A DNA stretch of 16,504 bases from Deltaproteobacteria bacterium (GTDB taxonomy: Bacteria > Desulfobacterota > Desulfobacteria > Desulfobacterales > Desulfobacteraceae): the NCBI GenBank assembly GCA_019314105.1, contig JAFCZY010000228.1, positions 1 through 16,504 on the forward strand, given 5' to 3'. The notes below the pieces were generated by a model, which searched no databases, was not told the origin of the DNA, and saw nothing but the letters and a program-made list of their open reading frames with translations. Made by a program: the position numbers and the translations under genes. Position 1 is the first letter of the stretch; every line of letters starts with the position of its first letter. Below are positions 1-6,307 of this stretch, piece by piece.

Positions 1-1
1 G

Positions 2-568
2 TATTATGTCGACGAAGGCTTTCATGGTATTATCGGAAAAACACCGGTGATGCAGAATCTTTATGAATATATAGAGAGTGTGGCGTCTCTGGATACGCCG
101 GTAATGATTTTGGGAGAAAGTGGTACGGGAAAAGAAATGGTTGCCAAAGCACTTCATGAAACCGGCAACAGAGCGTCCAAGCCGTTTATTAAAGTAAATT
201 GCGCCGCGCTAAGTGAAAATATTCTTGAAAGTGAATTGTTTGGCCATGTAAAAGGCGCTTATACCGGAGCTGAGGCTGATAGGATAGGACGGTTTGAAGC
301 AGCACACACCGGAACCCTTTTTCTGGATGAAATTGGAGATATTCCCCTTTCTGTTCAGGTTAAACTGCTCAGGGTTCTGGAAGAAAAAATGATTCAACGG
401 GTCGGTGCAAATCAATCCATTCCCATTGATGTCAGGATTATTACAGCAACAAATAAAAATCTTGAAAAAATGATAGAGGAAGGGACATTCAGGGAAGATC
501 TCTTTTTCAGGGTGAATGTTTTTCCATTAACCTGTCCTCCGCTTCGTCAACACAAAGATGAAGGGTGA
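2..568 (+). pseudogene. sigma54-dependent activator, AAA+ part (5' piece of a gene split by a frameshift)
   Basis: The reading frame is already open at the left edge, so the N-terminal sensory domain lies outside the window. What is visible is the bacterial enhancer-binding-protein AAA+ domain: an entry segment with IIGKTPVMQNL, Walker A GESGTGKE, a sigma54-contact loop reading GAYTGA (Phe replaced by Tyr, an aromatic exchange), Walker B TLFLDEIGD, sensor I ITATNKN and the arginine-finger segment REDLFFR. The frame then enters a second copy of a 53-bp stretch and stops at 566-568 after HKDEG. The rest of the domain continues in another frame from about 565. If the extra copy is removed, one uninterrupted activator results. 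Such proteins hydrolyse ATP to open sigma54-RNA polymerase promoters. The likely target is the sigma54 promoter at 1230. The family is certain. Whether the break is real or an assembly fault is open. Confidence 0.85.
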
Positions 569-614
569 ATGTTTTTCCGTTAACCTGTCCGCCGCTTCGT
601 CAACACAAAGATGA
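509..614 (+). repeat. 53-bp imperfect tandem duplication breaking the activator gene
   Basis: Copy 1 is 509-561 and copy 2 is 562-614, directly adjacent. They differ at two bases: 526 A versus 579 G, and 538 T versus 591 G. Both differences fall in the third position of proline codons of the activator frame (CCA/CCG and CCT/CCG). The 53-bp period is not a multiple of three, so it shifts the frame and creates the stop at 566-568. Confidence 0.95.
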
Positions 615-1023
615 TATTACGCTGATTACCCAGCACTTTATCAGTCTTCATGCAGAGAAAACAGGAAAAAATATTTTAGGGTTTACACCGGAAGCCATGC
701 GGTTAATGGTGGCCTATCCCTGGCCCGGCAATATCAGGGAATTGAGAAATAGTGTCGAGTATGCGTTTGTTCTGGCACGGGGAAAAAGTATCAGGCCCGA
801 ACATCTGCCGGAAAAAATTATAAGTTTTAATCCTTTGGATACAAAATTTTTAAAAAAGGTAGAATACAATGGTATCGTTAATGTTGGCCTGTCTGAAAAA
901 GAAAAGCTTCTTAACGCACTTCAACAGGCTGACGGGAATCAGACTCGGGCAGCAGATATTTTAGGGGTCAGCCGGATAACCGTGTGGAAGCGTATTAAGA
1001 AACATGGCATACAGCTTAAGTGA
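565..1023 (+). pseudogene. sigma54-dependent activator, C-terminal part with Fis-type HTH (3' piece of the split gene)
   Basis: This frame resumes the activator interrupted at 568, starting inside the second copy of the 53-bp repeat at VNVFPLTCPPLRQHKDD. It carries the rest of the AAA+ domain with the sensor II segment YPWPGNIRELRN. It ends in a Fis-type helix-turn-helix (NQTRAADILGVSRITVWKRI) followed by a short tail and TGA at 1021-1023. The GTG at 565 is only the first possible start codon and has no convincing ribosome-binding site. This piece is therefore best read as the C-terminus of the same gene, not as a separate protein. Without its Walker motifs it could bind DNA but not activate sigma54 polymerase. 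Directly downstream are a palindrome and a sigma54 promoter, the usual arrangement of an activator beside its target operon. Confidence 0.85.
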
Positions 1024-1093
1024 TCCGATTCAACCGTTTAAAGACTGATAGTCGCCGCATCACAAGCAAGATCAATTAACCGTTACTATAAAG

Positions 1094-1112
1094 TGTTAAT
1101 AAATTATTAACA
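1094..1112. promoter_or_regulatory. perfect 19-bp palindrome, probable enhancer (UAS) for the sigma54 activator
   Basis: TGTTAATAAATTATTAACA is a perfect inverted repeat of two 9-bp arms around one central base. Its centre lies about 153 bp upstream of the start expected from the sigma54 promoter at 1230-1244, a typical distance for an enhancer-binding protein site. An ATTAAC half-site lies at 1075-1080. Binding by the activator encoded just upstream is inferred. Chance occurrence in AT-rich DNA is possible but unlikely for 19 bp. The rest of 1024-1293 shows no credible gene. Confidence 0.6.
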
Positions 1113-1229
1113 TTGTCAATGGGAACGTTCTGTGTAGGCGTGTGATAAAATATCGGGTAAATATTTTAGGAGTGCTATAGCCGCTTGATTAGGGGAATGA
1201 AGAATTTTATTAAAAAAAAAGTTTGTCTT

Positions 1230-1244
1230 TGGTATAGTCATTGC
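1230..1244 (+). promoter_or_regulatory. sigma54 (-24/-12) promoter of the thioredoxin/Fe-S/cytochrome operon
   Basis: TGGTATAGTCATTGC fits the TGGCAC-N5-TTGC consensus. The invariant GG and GC are correctly spaced and TTGC is followed by T. The expected transcription start is near 1256, giving a leader of about 45 nt before the ATG at 1301. An enhancer-like palindrome and a sigma54 activator gene upstream support the call. Confidence 0.7.
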
Positions 1245-1300
1245 TTAATTGCTGCCTTAGCGATATTTGTTAAAATTAAATTCAACTTAAGGACTTGAAC

Positions 1301-1816
1301 ATGAAAAAGGAAAACATACTTGTTGCTGTTATTATCTGTATTGCTGTTGCGGGTGTTATGATGTATATTAATTTAAATCCGAAACAACCGGTTGCAGTTA
1401 TTCAAGACAAGATGCCCGGCCCAATCAGTGCTACTTCAGATATAGACTGGCAGGAGTATGTTCAAGGTATGGAATTGGCAAAAACAGAGAATAAGCCTAT
1501 TTTTTTATATTTTTATGCTGACTGGTGTACCTACTGCACAAAACTTAAAAAGACAACATTTCGAAATGAAGCGGTTTTAGCCTATTTAAAAGATAATTTT
1601 ATCAGTATTTTAGTGGATACGGATAAAAAACAAGAGCTTGCGACACAATGGAGCGTCAGGGGGCTGCCAACGTTATGGTTCCTTAAACCGGACAATTCAA
1701 AAATTAATAGTATCCCCGGGTTTGTCGATGCAAAACAATTGTTGCATATTCTAAAATATATTCATACGGAAAGTTATGATAAAATGAATTTTCAGGAATT
1801 TGCAAAAACATTATAG
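1301..1816 (+). CDS. membrane-anchored thioredoxin-like protein (DsbD C-terminal-domain type)
   Basis: The 171-residue protein has one N-terminal hydrophobic segment (about residues 7-25) that should anchor it in the inner membrane with the rest in the periplasm. The soluble part has a thioredoxin fold: FYADWCTYC with the redox pair Cys76/Cys79, and GLPT with the expected cis-proline at 123. The context resembles the C-terminal domain of DsbD and the thioredoxin_7 group, which pass electrons to periplasmic disulfides or reduce damaged cysteines. ATG 1301 is preferred over the in-frame TTG at 1295 because AAGGA at 1289-1293 sits 7 nt before it. It is the first gene of a sigma54 operon with a Tat-exported ferredoxin and a cytochrome. 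That suggests it hands electrons to or from that pair, which is inference. The exact substrate cannot be read from the sequence. Confidence 0.85.
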   Translation: MKKENILVAVIICIAVAGVMMYINLNPKQPVAVIQDKMPGPISATSDIDWQEYVQGMELAKTENKPIFLYFYADWCTYCTKLKKTTFRNEAVLAYLKDNFISILVDTDKKQELATQWSVRGLPTLWFLKPDNSKINSIPGFVDAKQLLHILKYIHTESYDKMNFQEFAKTL

Positions 1817-1896
1817 GAGATTAGATTGAATATTAGAAAAATCACATCTATTCGATTATATAATATGATTAAAAAAATATCAAAAAGGAAGGAAAA

Positions 1897-2856
1897 ATGA
1901 CATCTAAACTTTCGCGCAGGGCATTTTTAAAAGGTTCCCTGACTGCTGCAGGATCTGTGGCTGCAACCACAAGCATTGCCCGTGCTGCCACATCTATGGC
2001 CCATACAAAAAAGGAGCCCTTGGTGACTTTGCTTGACATCAGTAAATGCATTGGCTGCGAAGAGTGTGTCTATGCTTGTCAGGAAGTAAATGCAAACAAG
2101 TATCCCGAACCCCAGAAACCATTCCCCAAAATGGTTCCCGACAGGGTCCCGGTACAGGACTGGTCGGATAAAAGAGATGTGACAGACCGTTTGACGCCTT
2201 ATAACTGGCTTTTCATTCAGCATGCATCCGCCACGGTCAATGGGGAAGAGATCGAACTCACTATTCCAAGACGGTGTATGCATTGTGATAATCCTCCCTG
2301 TGTCAAGCTTTGCCCCTGGGGCTCGGCAAAACAGGAGGAAAACGGACTTTCAAGGATTGATCCGGACATTTGTCTTGGCGGGTCAAAATGTAAAAAAGTC
2401 TGTCCCTGGGATATTCCTGAAAGACAGACCGGTGTCGGGCTTTATCTTGACATCTTGCCGGCCTTTGCCGGAAACGGGGTCATGTATAAATGTGACCGGT
2501 GCTATAACAGACTTGAAAAAGGTGAAGTGCCTGCCTGTATCGAAGCCTGTCCTGAAGATGTTCAAACCATTGGTCCGAAAAGTGAAATTCTGGAAAAGGC
2601 CCATGCTCTTGCCAAAGAGATGAACGGATATATTTATGGGGAGCATGAAAATGGTGGAACCAATACGATTTATGTCTCTCCTGTTCCCTTTGAACAATTG
2701 AACCAGAGTATCGAAAAAGGAAAAGGCAAACCTCATTTGAATACGGTCAAGAACATGATGGCGGATGGGACCAACCTTGCCATGCTTATTGCACCCCTTG
2801 CAGGTGTTGTCGCTGCATTTGGTAAGTTTTACTTGAGTTCAAAGGAGGACAAATAA
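1897..2856 (+). CDS. Tat-exported four-cluster [4Fe-4S] electron-transfer protein (HybA/FdnH/DsrO type)
   Basis: The 319-residue protein starts with a twin-arginine signal (SRRAFLKG, then a hydrophobic stretch to about residue 30). It ends with a membrane anchor (about 293-312), so it is a periplasmic ferredoxin subunit held at the membrane. Four cysteine groups follow the known dicluster pattern: C51-x2-C54-x2-C57-x3-C61; C127, C130, C135, C139; C159-x5-C165-x3-C169; and C199, C202, C214, C218. In the third group the second cysteine is replaced by Gly162. By the family's usual ligand pairing this leaves one cluster (C139/C159/C165) with three cysteines, as in NarH where Trp replaces the same cysteine and a [3Fe-4S] cluster forms. 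The ribosome-binding site is AAGGAAGG. The stop overlaps the ATG of the cytochrome gene by one base. In related complexes this subunit wires a periplasmic catalytic subunit to a membrane cytochrome. No such catalytic gene is nearby. Confidence 0.9.
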   Translation: MTSKLSRRAFLKGSLTAAGSVAATTSIARAATSMAHTKKEPLVTLLDISKCIGCEECVYACQEVNANKYPEPQKPFPKMVPDRVPVQDWSDKRDVTDRLTPYNWLFIQHASATVNGEEIELTIPRRCMHCDNPPCVKLCPWGSAKQEENGLSRIDPDICLGGSKCKKVCPWDIPERQTGVGLYLDILPAFAGNGVMYKCDRCYNRLEKGEVPACIEACPEDVQTIGPKSEILEKAHALAKEMNGYIYGEHENGGTNTIYVSPVPFEQLNQSIEKGKGKPHLNTVKNMMADGTNLAMLIAPLAGVVAAFGKFYLSSKEDK

Positions 2857-3302
2857 TGAAGACCACAGGAAAATTACGACGCTATATTTATGTCCTTACC
2901 CTCTTTTTTATAACCTTATCCGGTTTTGGGCAGATGCCGATTTTTAAACGATATTATATTGCGGATATTCCCGGATTGGGATGGTTGGCACAGTTTTATG
3001 TGACCCATATTATCCATTATGCTGCGGCCAGTGTACTGATAGCGCTTGTTCTATATATTCTTTTTGATTTTATTTTCAATGGATCAGGGTTGAATAGAAT
3101 TACCGGGTCCGGATATCTCAAAATAGTAATTCTTGCCGGATTAATTGTTTCGGGTGGGTTAATGGTGTTTAAAAACCTTCCCGGTGTATATTACGGCCAT
3201 ACGACAATTATTGTTTTGGATCTGGTTCATTTAAGCCTTTGTATGATGTTGTTATGTGTCAGCCTCTATACCCTGATTTGGGAAAAAAAGTGGGTGAACT
3301 AA
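2856..3302 (+). CDS. small four-helix membrane protein, probable b-type cytochrome partner of the Fe-S protein
   Basis: The 148-residue protein is very hydrophobic, with about four predicted transmembrane helices (near 9-27, 46-72, 87-105 and 116-141). His51/His54 in helix 2 and His115/His125 at helix 4 could ligate heme b in the manner of the FdnI/HyaC quinone-linked cytochromes. The sequence match is general and not diagnostic. The start ATG overlaps the stop of the ferredoxin gene (TAATG), with AAAGGAGG at 2841-2848, so translation is probably coupled. Together the two would move electrons between periplasmic redox centres and the quinone pool. At 148 residues it is shorter than FdnI (about 217). 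An alternative is a non-heme anchor. The operon ends here, followed by a strong hairpin. Confidence 0.75.
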   Translation: MKTTGKLRRYIYVLTLFFITLSGFGQMPIFKRYYIADIPGLGWLAQFYVTHIIHYAAASVLIALVLYILFDFIFNGSGLNRITGSGYLKIVILAGLIVSGGLMVFKNLPGVYYGHTTIIVLDLVHLSLCMMLLCVSLYTLIWEKKWVN

Positions 3303-3313
3303 AACAGGTTAAT

Positions 3314-3364
3314 ATCAAGAGACCTCCAACCCTTTCATCCGGAAAGGGTTGGAGGTCTCTTGAT
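3314..3364. terminator. 23-bp perfect hairpin between convergent genes, probable bidirectional terminator
   Basis: Arms 3314-3336 and 3342-3364 are exact reverse complements around a 5-base loop (ATCCG). The stem is very stable, with GACCTCC and CCAACCC in its core. It lies between the end of the cytochrome gene and the stop codon of the minus-strand CYTH gene, which begins at the last base of the right arm. Neither side has a clear T-run, so it is not a textbook intrinsic terminator. It may act as a transcript-end stabiliser. Confidence 0.65.
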
Positions 3365-3828
3365 TACCAGGAGGAATAGGGTGTTTCAATCAGGTTGGAA
3401 TTAAAGTATCGGGGGTCATGGGTGACTTCTTTTTCGATCCAGTCCGGTTTTTCAAACACCTGATCAATTGAATCCAGTTCAATTTCAGCGACAACGAGTC
3501 CCTTATTATCCCCTGAAAATTGATCAATCACCCATTCAAAGCCGTTGAATTCAATTTGATATCTTGTTTTTTCTATTAAGGGTTTTTTACAGAAAAGTTG
3601 TAGCATTTCCTTTGCATCCTGTTGCGGGATGGGATATTCATACTCTTTTCTGGCAGCATTACGGGTGGCGCCTTTAACAGTAAGAAAGGCGCTGTCCCCT
3701 GAGAGCCGAATTCTGACAACTCTGTCTTTTCCATTTATCATGTACCCCTGGCGGATGATGTTGCCGTTAATCAGTAAAGAGGTGGGCAGGTATTTTAAAA
3801 GAAATTTTCTTTCTATTTCAATGGCCAT
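3364..3828 (-). CDS. CYTH-domain (triphosphate tunnel metalloenzyme) protein
   Basis: The 154-residue protein begins MAIEIERKFLL, containing the ExExK signature (Glu4, Glu6, Lys8) of CYTH/triphosphate-tunnel enzymes. It continues with alternating charged strands: RQGYMI, RVVRIRLSG, AFLTVKG, KEYEYPIP, EKTRYQ, WVIDQFSG and LVVAEIELDS. These build the eight-stranded tunnel that binds a triphosphate and divalent metal. Small single-domain bacterial members of this length characterised so far are mainly inorganic tripolyphosphatases, while a few relatives are class IV adenylate cyclases. Substrate cannot be decided from sequence. The start codon is preceded on the minus strand by AAAGGA at an 8-nt spacing. 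The gene is monocistronic, divergent from mtnP and convergent with the cytochrome operon. It has no evident functional link to either neighbour. Confidence 0.85.
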   Translation of the reverse strand: MAIEIERKFLLKYLPTSLLINGNIIRQGYMINGKDRVVRIRLSGDSAFLTVKGATRNAARKEYEYPIPQQDAKEMLQLFCKKPLIEKTRYQIEFNGFEWVIDQFSGDNKGLVVAEIELDSIDQVFEKPDWIEKEVTHDPRYFNSNLIETPYSSW

Positions 3829-3855
3829 TATCTGATTCCTTTTTTAATCCAAAAA

Positions 3856-3885
3856 TTGTTAAAAAACGCTTTAAATTTTTATCAT
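3856..3885 (+). promoter_or_regulatory. possible sigma70-type promoter of mtnP-apt
   Basis: TTGTTA (3856-3861) and TATCAT (3880-3885) are separated by 18 bp in the divergent gap 3829-3932, giving a start near 3892 and a leader of about 40 nt. A second -10-like TATAGT lies at 3894. The call is tentative because the region is AT-rich. The gap should also hold the minus-strand promoter of the CYTH gene. Confidence 0.35.
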
Positions 3886-3932
3886 GTTCTTGATATAGTG
3901 CAGTGATGATTAAAAAATTACAAGGAGAAAAA

Positions 3933-4682
3933 ATGTTGAAAATTGGCATTATCGGCGGATCAGGGCTGGATGATCCTGATATTTTAAAAAATCCGGATGA
4001 CCTTGAAATGACCACGGAATATGGGAATCCTTCTTCTTGCTTATTGTCCGGAAAAATAAAGGGTGTGGAGACCGTTATCCTTGCCCGGCATGGTCGAAAG
4101 CACCAGTACAGCCCCACCCAGGTGAATAATCGTGCCAATATCAAAGCACTTCAACAGGCAGGGGTGACGCATATTATCACCACCACAGCCTGTGGCAGTT
4201 TAAGGCAGGAAATAGACCGGGGACACCTGGTTATTTTGGATCAATTCATTGATTTTACACGATTTCGGAAGAATACTTTTGCGGAGTCTTTTGAAAATGG
4301 TCTGGTTCATCCCGTCATGGCCCATCCCTTTGATGAAGCGTTAAGAAAAAAATTGTATAGAACAGCAAAAAAACTTGATTTGAACGTTCATGGAAAAGGG
4401 TGCGTTATCACTATTGAAGGTCCCCGGTTTTCTACTGTTGCCGAGTCCAAAATGTTCAGGATGTGGGGAGCCGATGTGATCAATATGTCAACAGCCCCCG
4501 AAGCCATGCTGGCAAATGAAGTTGGCATCCCTTATGCCACCGTTGCCATGTCAACGGATTATGACTGCTGGAATGGAGATGAAGTCCCTGTTACCTGGGA
4601 AGAGATCCTGGCAGTATTCAAACAGAATGCAGATAATGTAAAACAATTGCTTGTAGCTGTAATAGAAGAATTAAAAGAATAA
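3933..4682 (+). CDS. mtnP: S-methyl-5'-thioadenosine phosphorylase
   Basis: The 249-residue protein is a class I nucleoside phosphorylase of the MTAP branch. It catalyses phosphorolysis of methylthioadenosine to adenine and methylthioribose-1-phosphate in the cytoplasm. Visible motifs are the phosphate-binding GIIGGSGL (residues 5-12), LARHGRKHQ (50-58, Arg52/His53), TTACGS (84-89), EGPRFST (162-168) and NMSTAPE (184-190). AMSTDYDCW (205-213) follows, whose aspartates are typical of enzymes selecting 6-aminopurines. ATG 3933 is chosen over upstream in-frame GTG 3903 and ATG 3906 because AAGGAG at 3922-3927 sits 5 nt before it and the family's first strand begins there. The apt gene 27 bp downstream would recycle the adenine product, which supports an MTA rather than an inosine substrate. 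Confidence 0.93.
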   Translation: MLKIGIIGGSGLDDPDILKNPDDLEMTTEYGNPSSCLLSGKIKGVETVILARHGRKHQYSPTQVNNRANIKALQQAGVTHIITTTACGSLRQEIDRGHLVILDQFIDFTRFRKNTFAESFENGLVHPVMAHPFDEALRKKLYRTAKKLDLNVHGKGCVITIEGPRFSTVAESKMFRMWGADVINMSTAPEAMLANEVGIPYATVAMSTDYDCWNGDEVPVTWEEILAVFKQNADNVKQLLVAVIEELKE

Positions 4683-4709
4683 CCGCGAGGAAAAATAAAG
4701 GAAAAAGAA

Positions 4710-5231
4710 ATGGATTTAAAAGAGACCATCAGAAGTATTCCTGACTGGCCCATTAAAGGCGTGATATTCCGTGATCTGACCACATTGATGCAGAACCCGC
4801 AGGCTTTTCAGAAATCGTGTAATGTACTGTATGAACGATATAAAGACATGAAGATTGACAAGATTGTGGGGATTGATGCCAGAGGGTTTGTCTTTGGTGC
4901 AGTCCTGGCCTACAAACTGGGGATCGGGTTTGTTCCGGTCAGAAAAAAGGGCAAGCTGCCCTGGAAAACCATCCAGGAAACCTATAGCCTGGAATATGGA
5001 GAAGATACCCTTGAAATCCATGAAGATGCTGTTGAAAAATGCGAAAAAGTTATCATTGTCGATGATCTGATTGCCACCGGCGGTACTATTGGTGCGACAG
5101 TTAAGCTGGTAAAAAAATTGGGTGCCGATATTATTGAATGTGCGTTTGTCGTTGAACTTCCCGATCTGAAAGGAAGAGATCAGATTCAGGATTGCAAAGT
5201 GTTTGCCATAACAGAATTTGAAGGTGAATAG
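4710..5231 (+). CDS. apt: adenine phosphoribosyltransferase
   Basis: The 173-residue protein has the normal Apt length. It joins adenine to PRPP to give AMP. Motifs are PDWPIKGVIFRDLT near the N-terminus (11-24), GIDARGF (54-60), the mobile loop around VRKKGKLPW (77-85) and the PRPP-binding signature VIIVDDLIATGGT (114-126). AAAGGA upstream of the ATG serves as ribosome-binding site. It follows mtnP in the same direction with a 27-bp gap, so the pair forms a short adenine-salvage operon that clears the by-product of polyamine and other S-adenosylmethionine-dependent pathways. No terminator is apparent in the 14 bp between its stop and the convergent stop of the next gene. Confidence 0.95.
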   Translation: MDLKETIRSIPDWPIKGVIFRDLTTLMQNPQAFQKSCNVLYERYKDMKIDKIVGIDARGFVFGAVLAYKLGIGFVPVRKKGKLPWKTIQETYSLEYGEDTLEIHEDAVEKCEKVIIVDDLIATGGTIGATVKLVKKLGADIIECAFVVELPDLKGRDQIQDCKVFAITEFEGE

Positions 5232-5245
5232 CCTTCATTGATCCA

Positions 5246-6160
5246 TCAGGATAATCGTTGAGGTTTCACACCCTGGATCTGAATATTTTGTATTGGGTTG
5301 ATAAAGGCGTGTGTCAGATGAATGTCGGTTAGATGAATATAGATCTCTCCATTGGGATGAATCCCCCGGATCTTCCCGTCATGCAAAAACCATTGTAATA
5401 GTATTTTGGACAGGCGTTTACGGTTTATCTTTTCAGGATTTTCCAGGGTGTAAAAGGGAGTTGATTCCGGCAGGGTTCCTTCTGAATCCATGAGATGTTT
5501 CATAAAGTTAAGGATACGGGAAAGCCTTAACAGAGTAGCCGCTTCGATTCTTGTCGTTGTATTATCCAATGGAAGTGCAGTCGATCGCATCAGGTTGAAA
5601 TGATCCGGTAAAATCTTATTGTTTTTACAAATCTCATAATCAAGGCTGCCAGGGGCCGGATAAAAAATGGACAGACCCACAAGGGTTCTTTTTTGAGCAA
5701 GATATAAAAGATCCTTTAATGAACTCTCTGCTGTCTGACCGGGTGCGGCTGCAATGATGTATGAAACCGATTCAAGACCATATTTTTGTGAAAGATCAAG
5801 TGCCTTTTCAAAGGCTTTTCTGACATCAGGCCGGTTGAATTTAGCCAGCTGGGTTTTTGAGGTTGATCCCAATGACAGATTAAGTGTTTTAAATCCGCAC
5901 GTTTTCATTAAGGAGACAATCTCTTCATCTATGGCAGGCGGGTAAAGACCGTTCATGGCGCGCAGTTCAACATTTTTATTTTTAAAATAGAGCTTTATCT
6001 TTGAAAAAAGTGTTATAAACCATTTTTTGTTTAAACAGAGATTTTCATCTTCAAAGTCAATAAAGCCGACATCAACGTCTTTGGATTGTTGTTCCAACAT
6101 ATTCATAGCTGTATCCAAAATGCCTGAAAGCGTGAAAAAGAGAAAAAGAAGACCTATCAC
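5246..6160 (-). pseudogene. N-terminally truncated radical-SAM protein (B12-binding-type), lacks the Fe-S motif
   Basis: The 304-codon frame resembles the second half of cobalamin-dependent radical-SAM proteins: FIDFEDENL, ELRAMNGLYPP, LMKTCGFKTLNLSLGS and IIAAAPGQT, followed by FYPAPGSLDYEIC. The family's cobalamin domain and the CxxxCxxC loop that binds the catalytic [4Fe-4S] cluster should come before this. Only about 30 residues precede FIDFEDE, and no such cysteine group exists anywhere in the frame. The other minus-strand frames upstream of 6160 show stops and no cysteine motif. The GTG at 6160 followed by a hydrophobic stretch is probably an accidental start. An inner ATG near 6106 is the alternative. 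The gene is therefore most likely a decaying 5'-deleted remnant. It converges on apt. Confidence 0.7.
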
Positions 6161-6246
6161 TGTCAGATAAAAGTTATGGTGTACGTATCATGTTTTAAAA
6201 ATAAATAAAAATGGTTAAAAAGATTATTGAAAAAATCTGATTTCCC

Positions 6247-6275
6247 TTGCTTAAAAATTATTATGTTGACATATT
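6247..6275 (+). promoter_or_regulatory. possible sigma70-type promoter of the PAS-sigma54 activator
   Basis: TTGCTT (6247-6252) and CATATT (6270-6275) are separated by 17 bp. They would start transcription just before the A-run, consistent with translation from TTG 6308. The match is only moderate in AT-rich DNA. Confidence 0.25.
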
Positions 6276-6281
6276 TAAAAG

Positions 6282-6299
6282 AAAAAAAAAAAAAAAAAA
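6282..6299 (+). repeat. run of 18 consecutive A
   Basis: An uninterrupted A18 tract lies directly before the GGA of the likely ribosome-binding site of the activator gene. If translation began at the upstream TTG 6227 or ATG 6263, the run would encode consecutive lysines inside the protein. With the TTG 6308 start it lies in the leader. Length could vary by slippage or sequencing error. Confidence 0.95.
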
Positions 6300-6307
6300 G
6301 GACACCT

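Noticed and set aside
1197..1298. 33-codon frame (MKNFIKKKVC...) with an AGGGGA-like ribosome-binding site before the thioredoxin-like gene
   Set aside because: It spans the sigma54 promoter at 1230-1244, so the main transcript would not contain its start, and it resembles no known family.
1826..1900. 24-codon TTG frame ending over the ATG of the Tat Fe-S gene
   Set aside because: Rich in Lys/Ile as expected from AT-rich spacer, weak start, no recognisable similarity.
2222..2623. Open frames overlapping the Tat Fe-S gene on both strands
   Set aside because: Shadows of the real gene, which has a signal peptide, cluster motifs and coupled neighbours.
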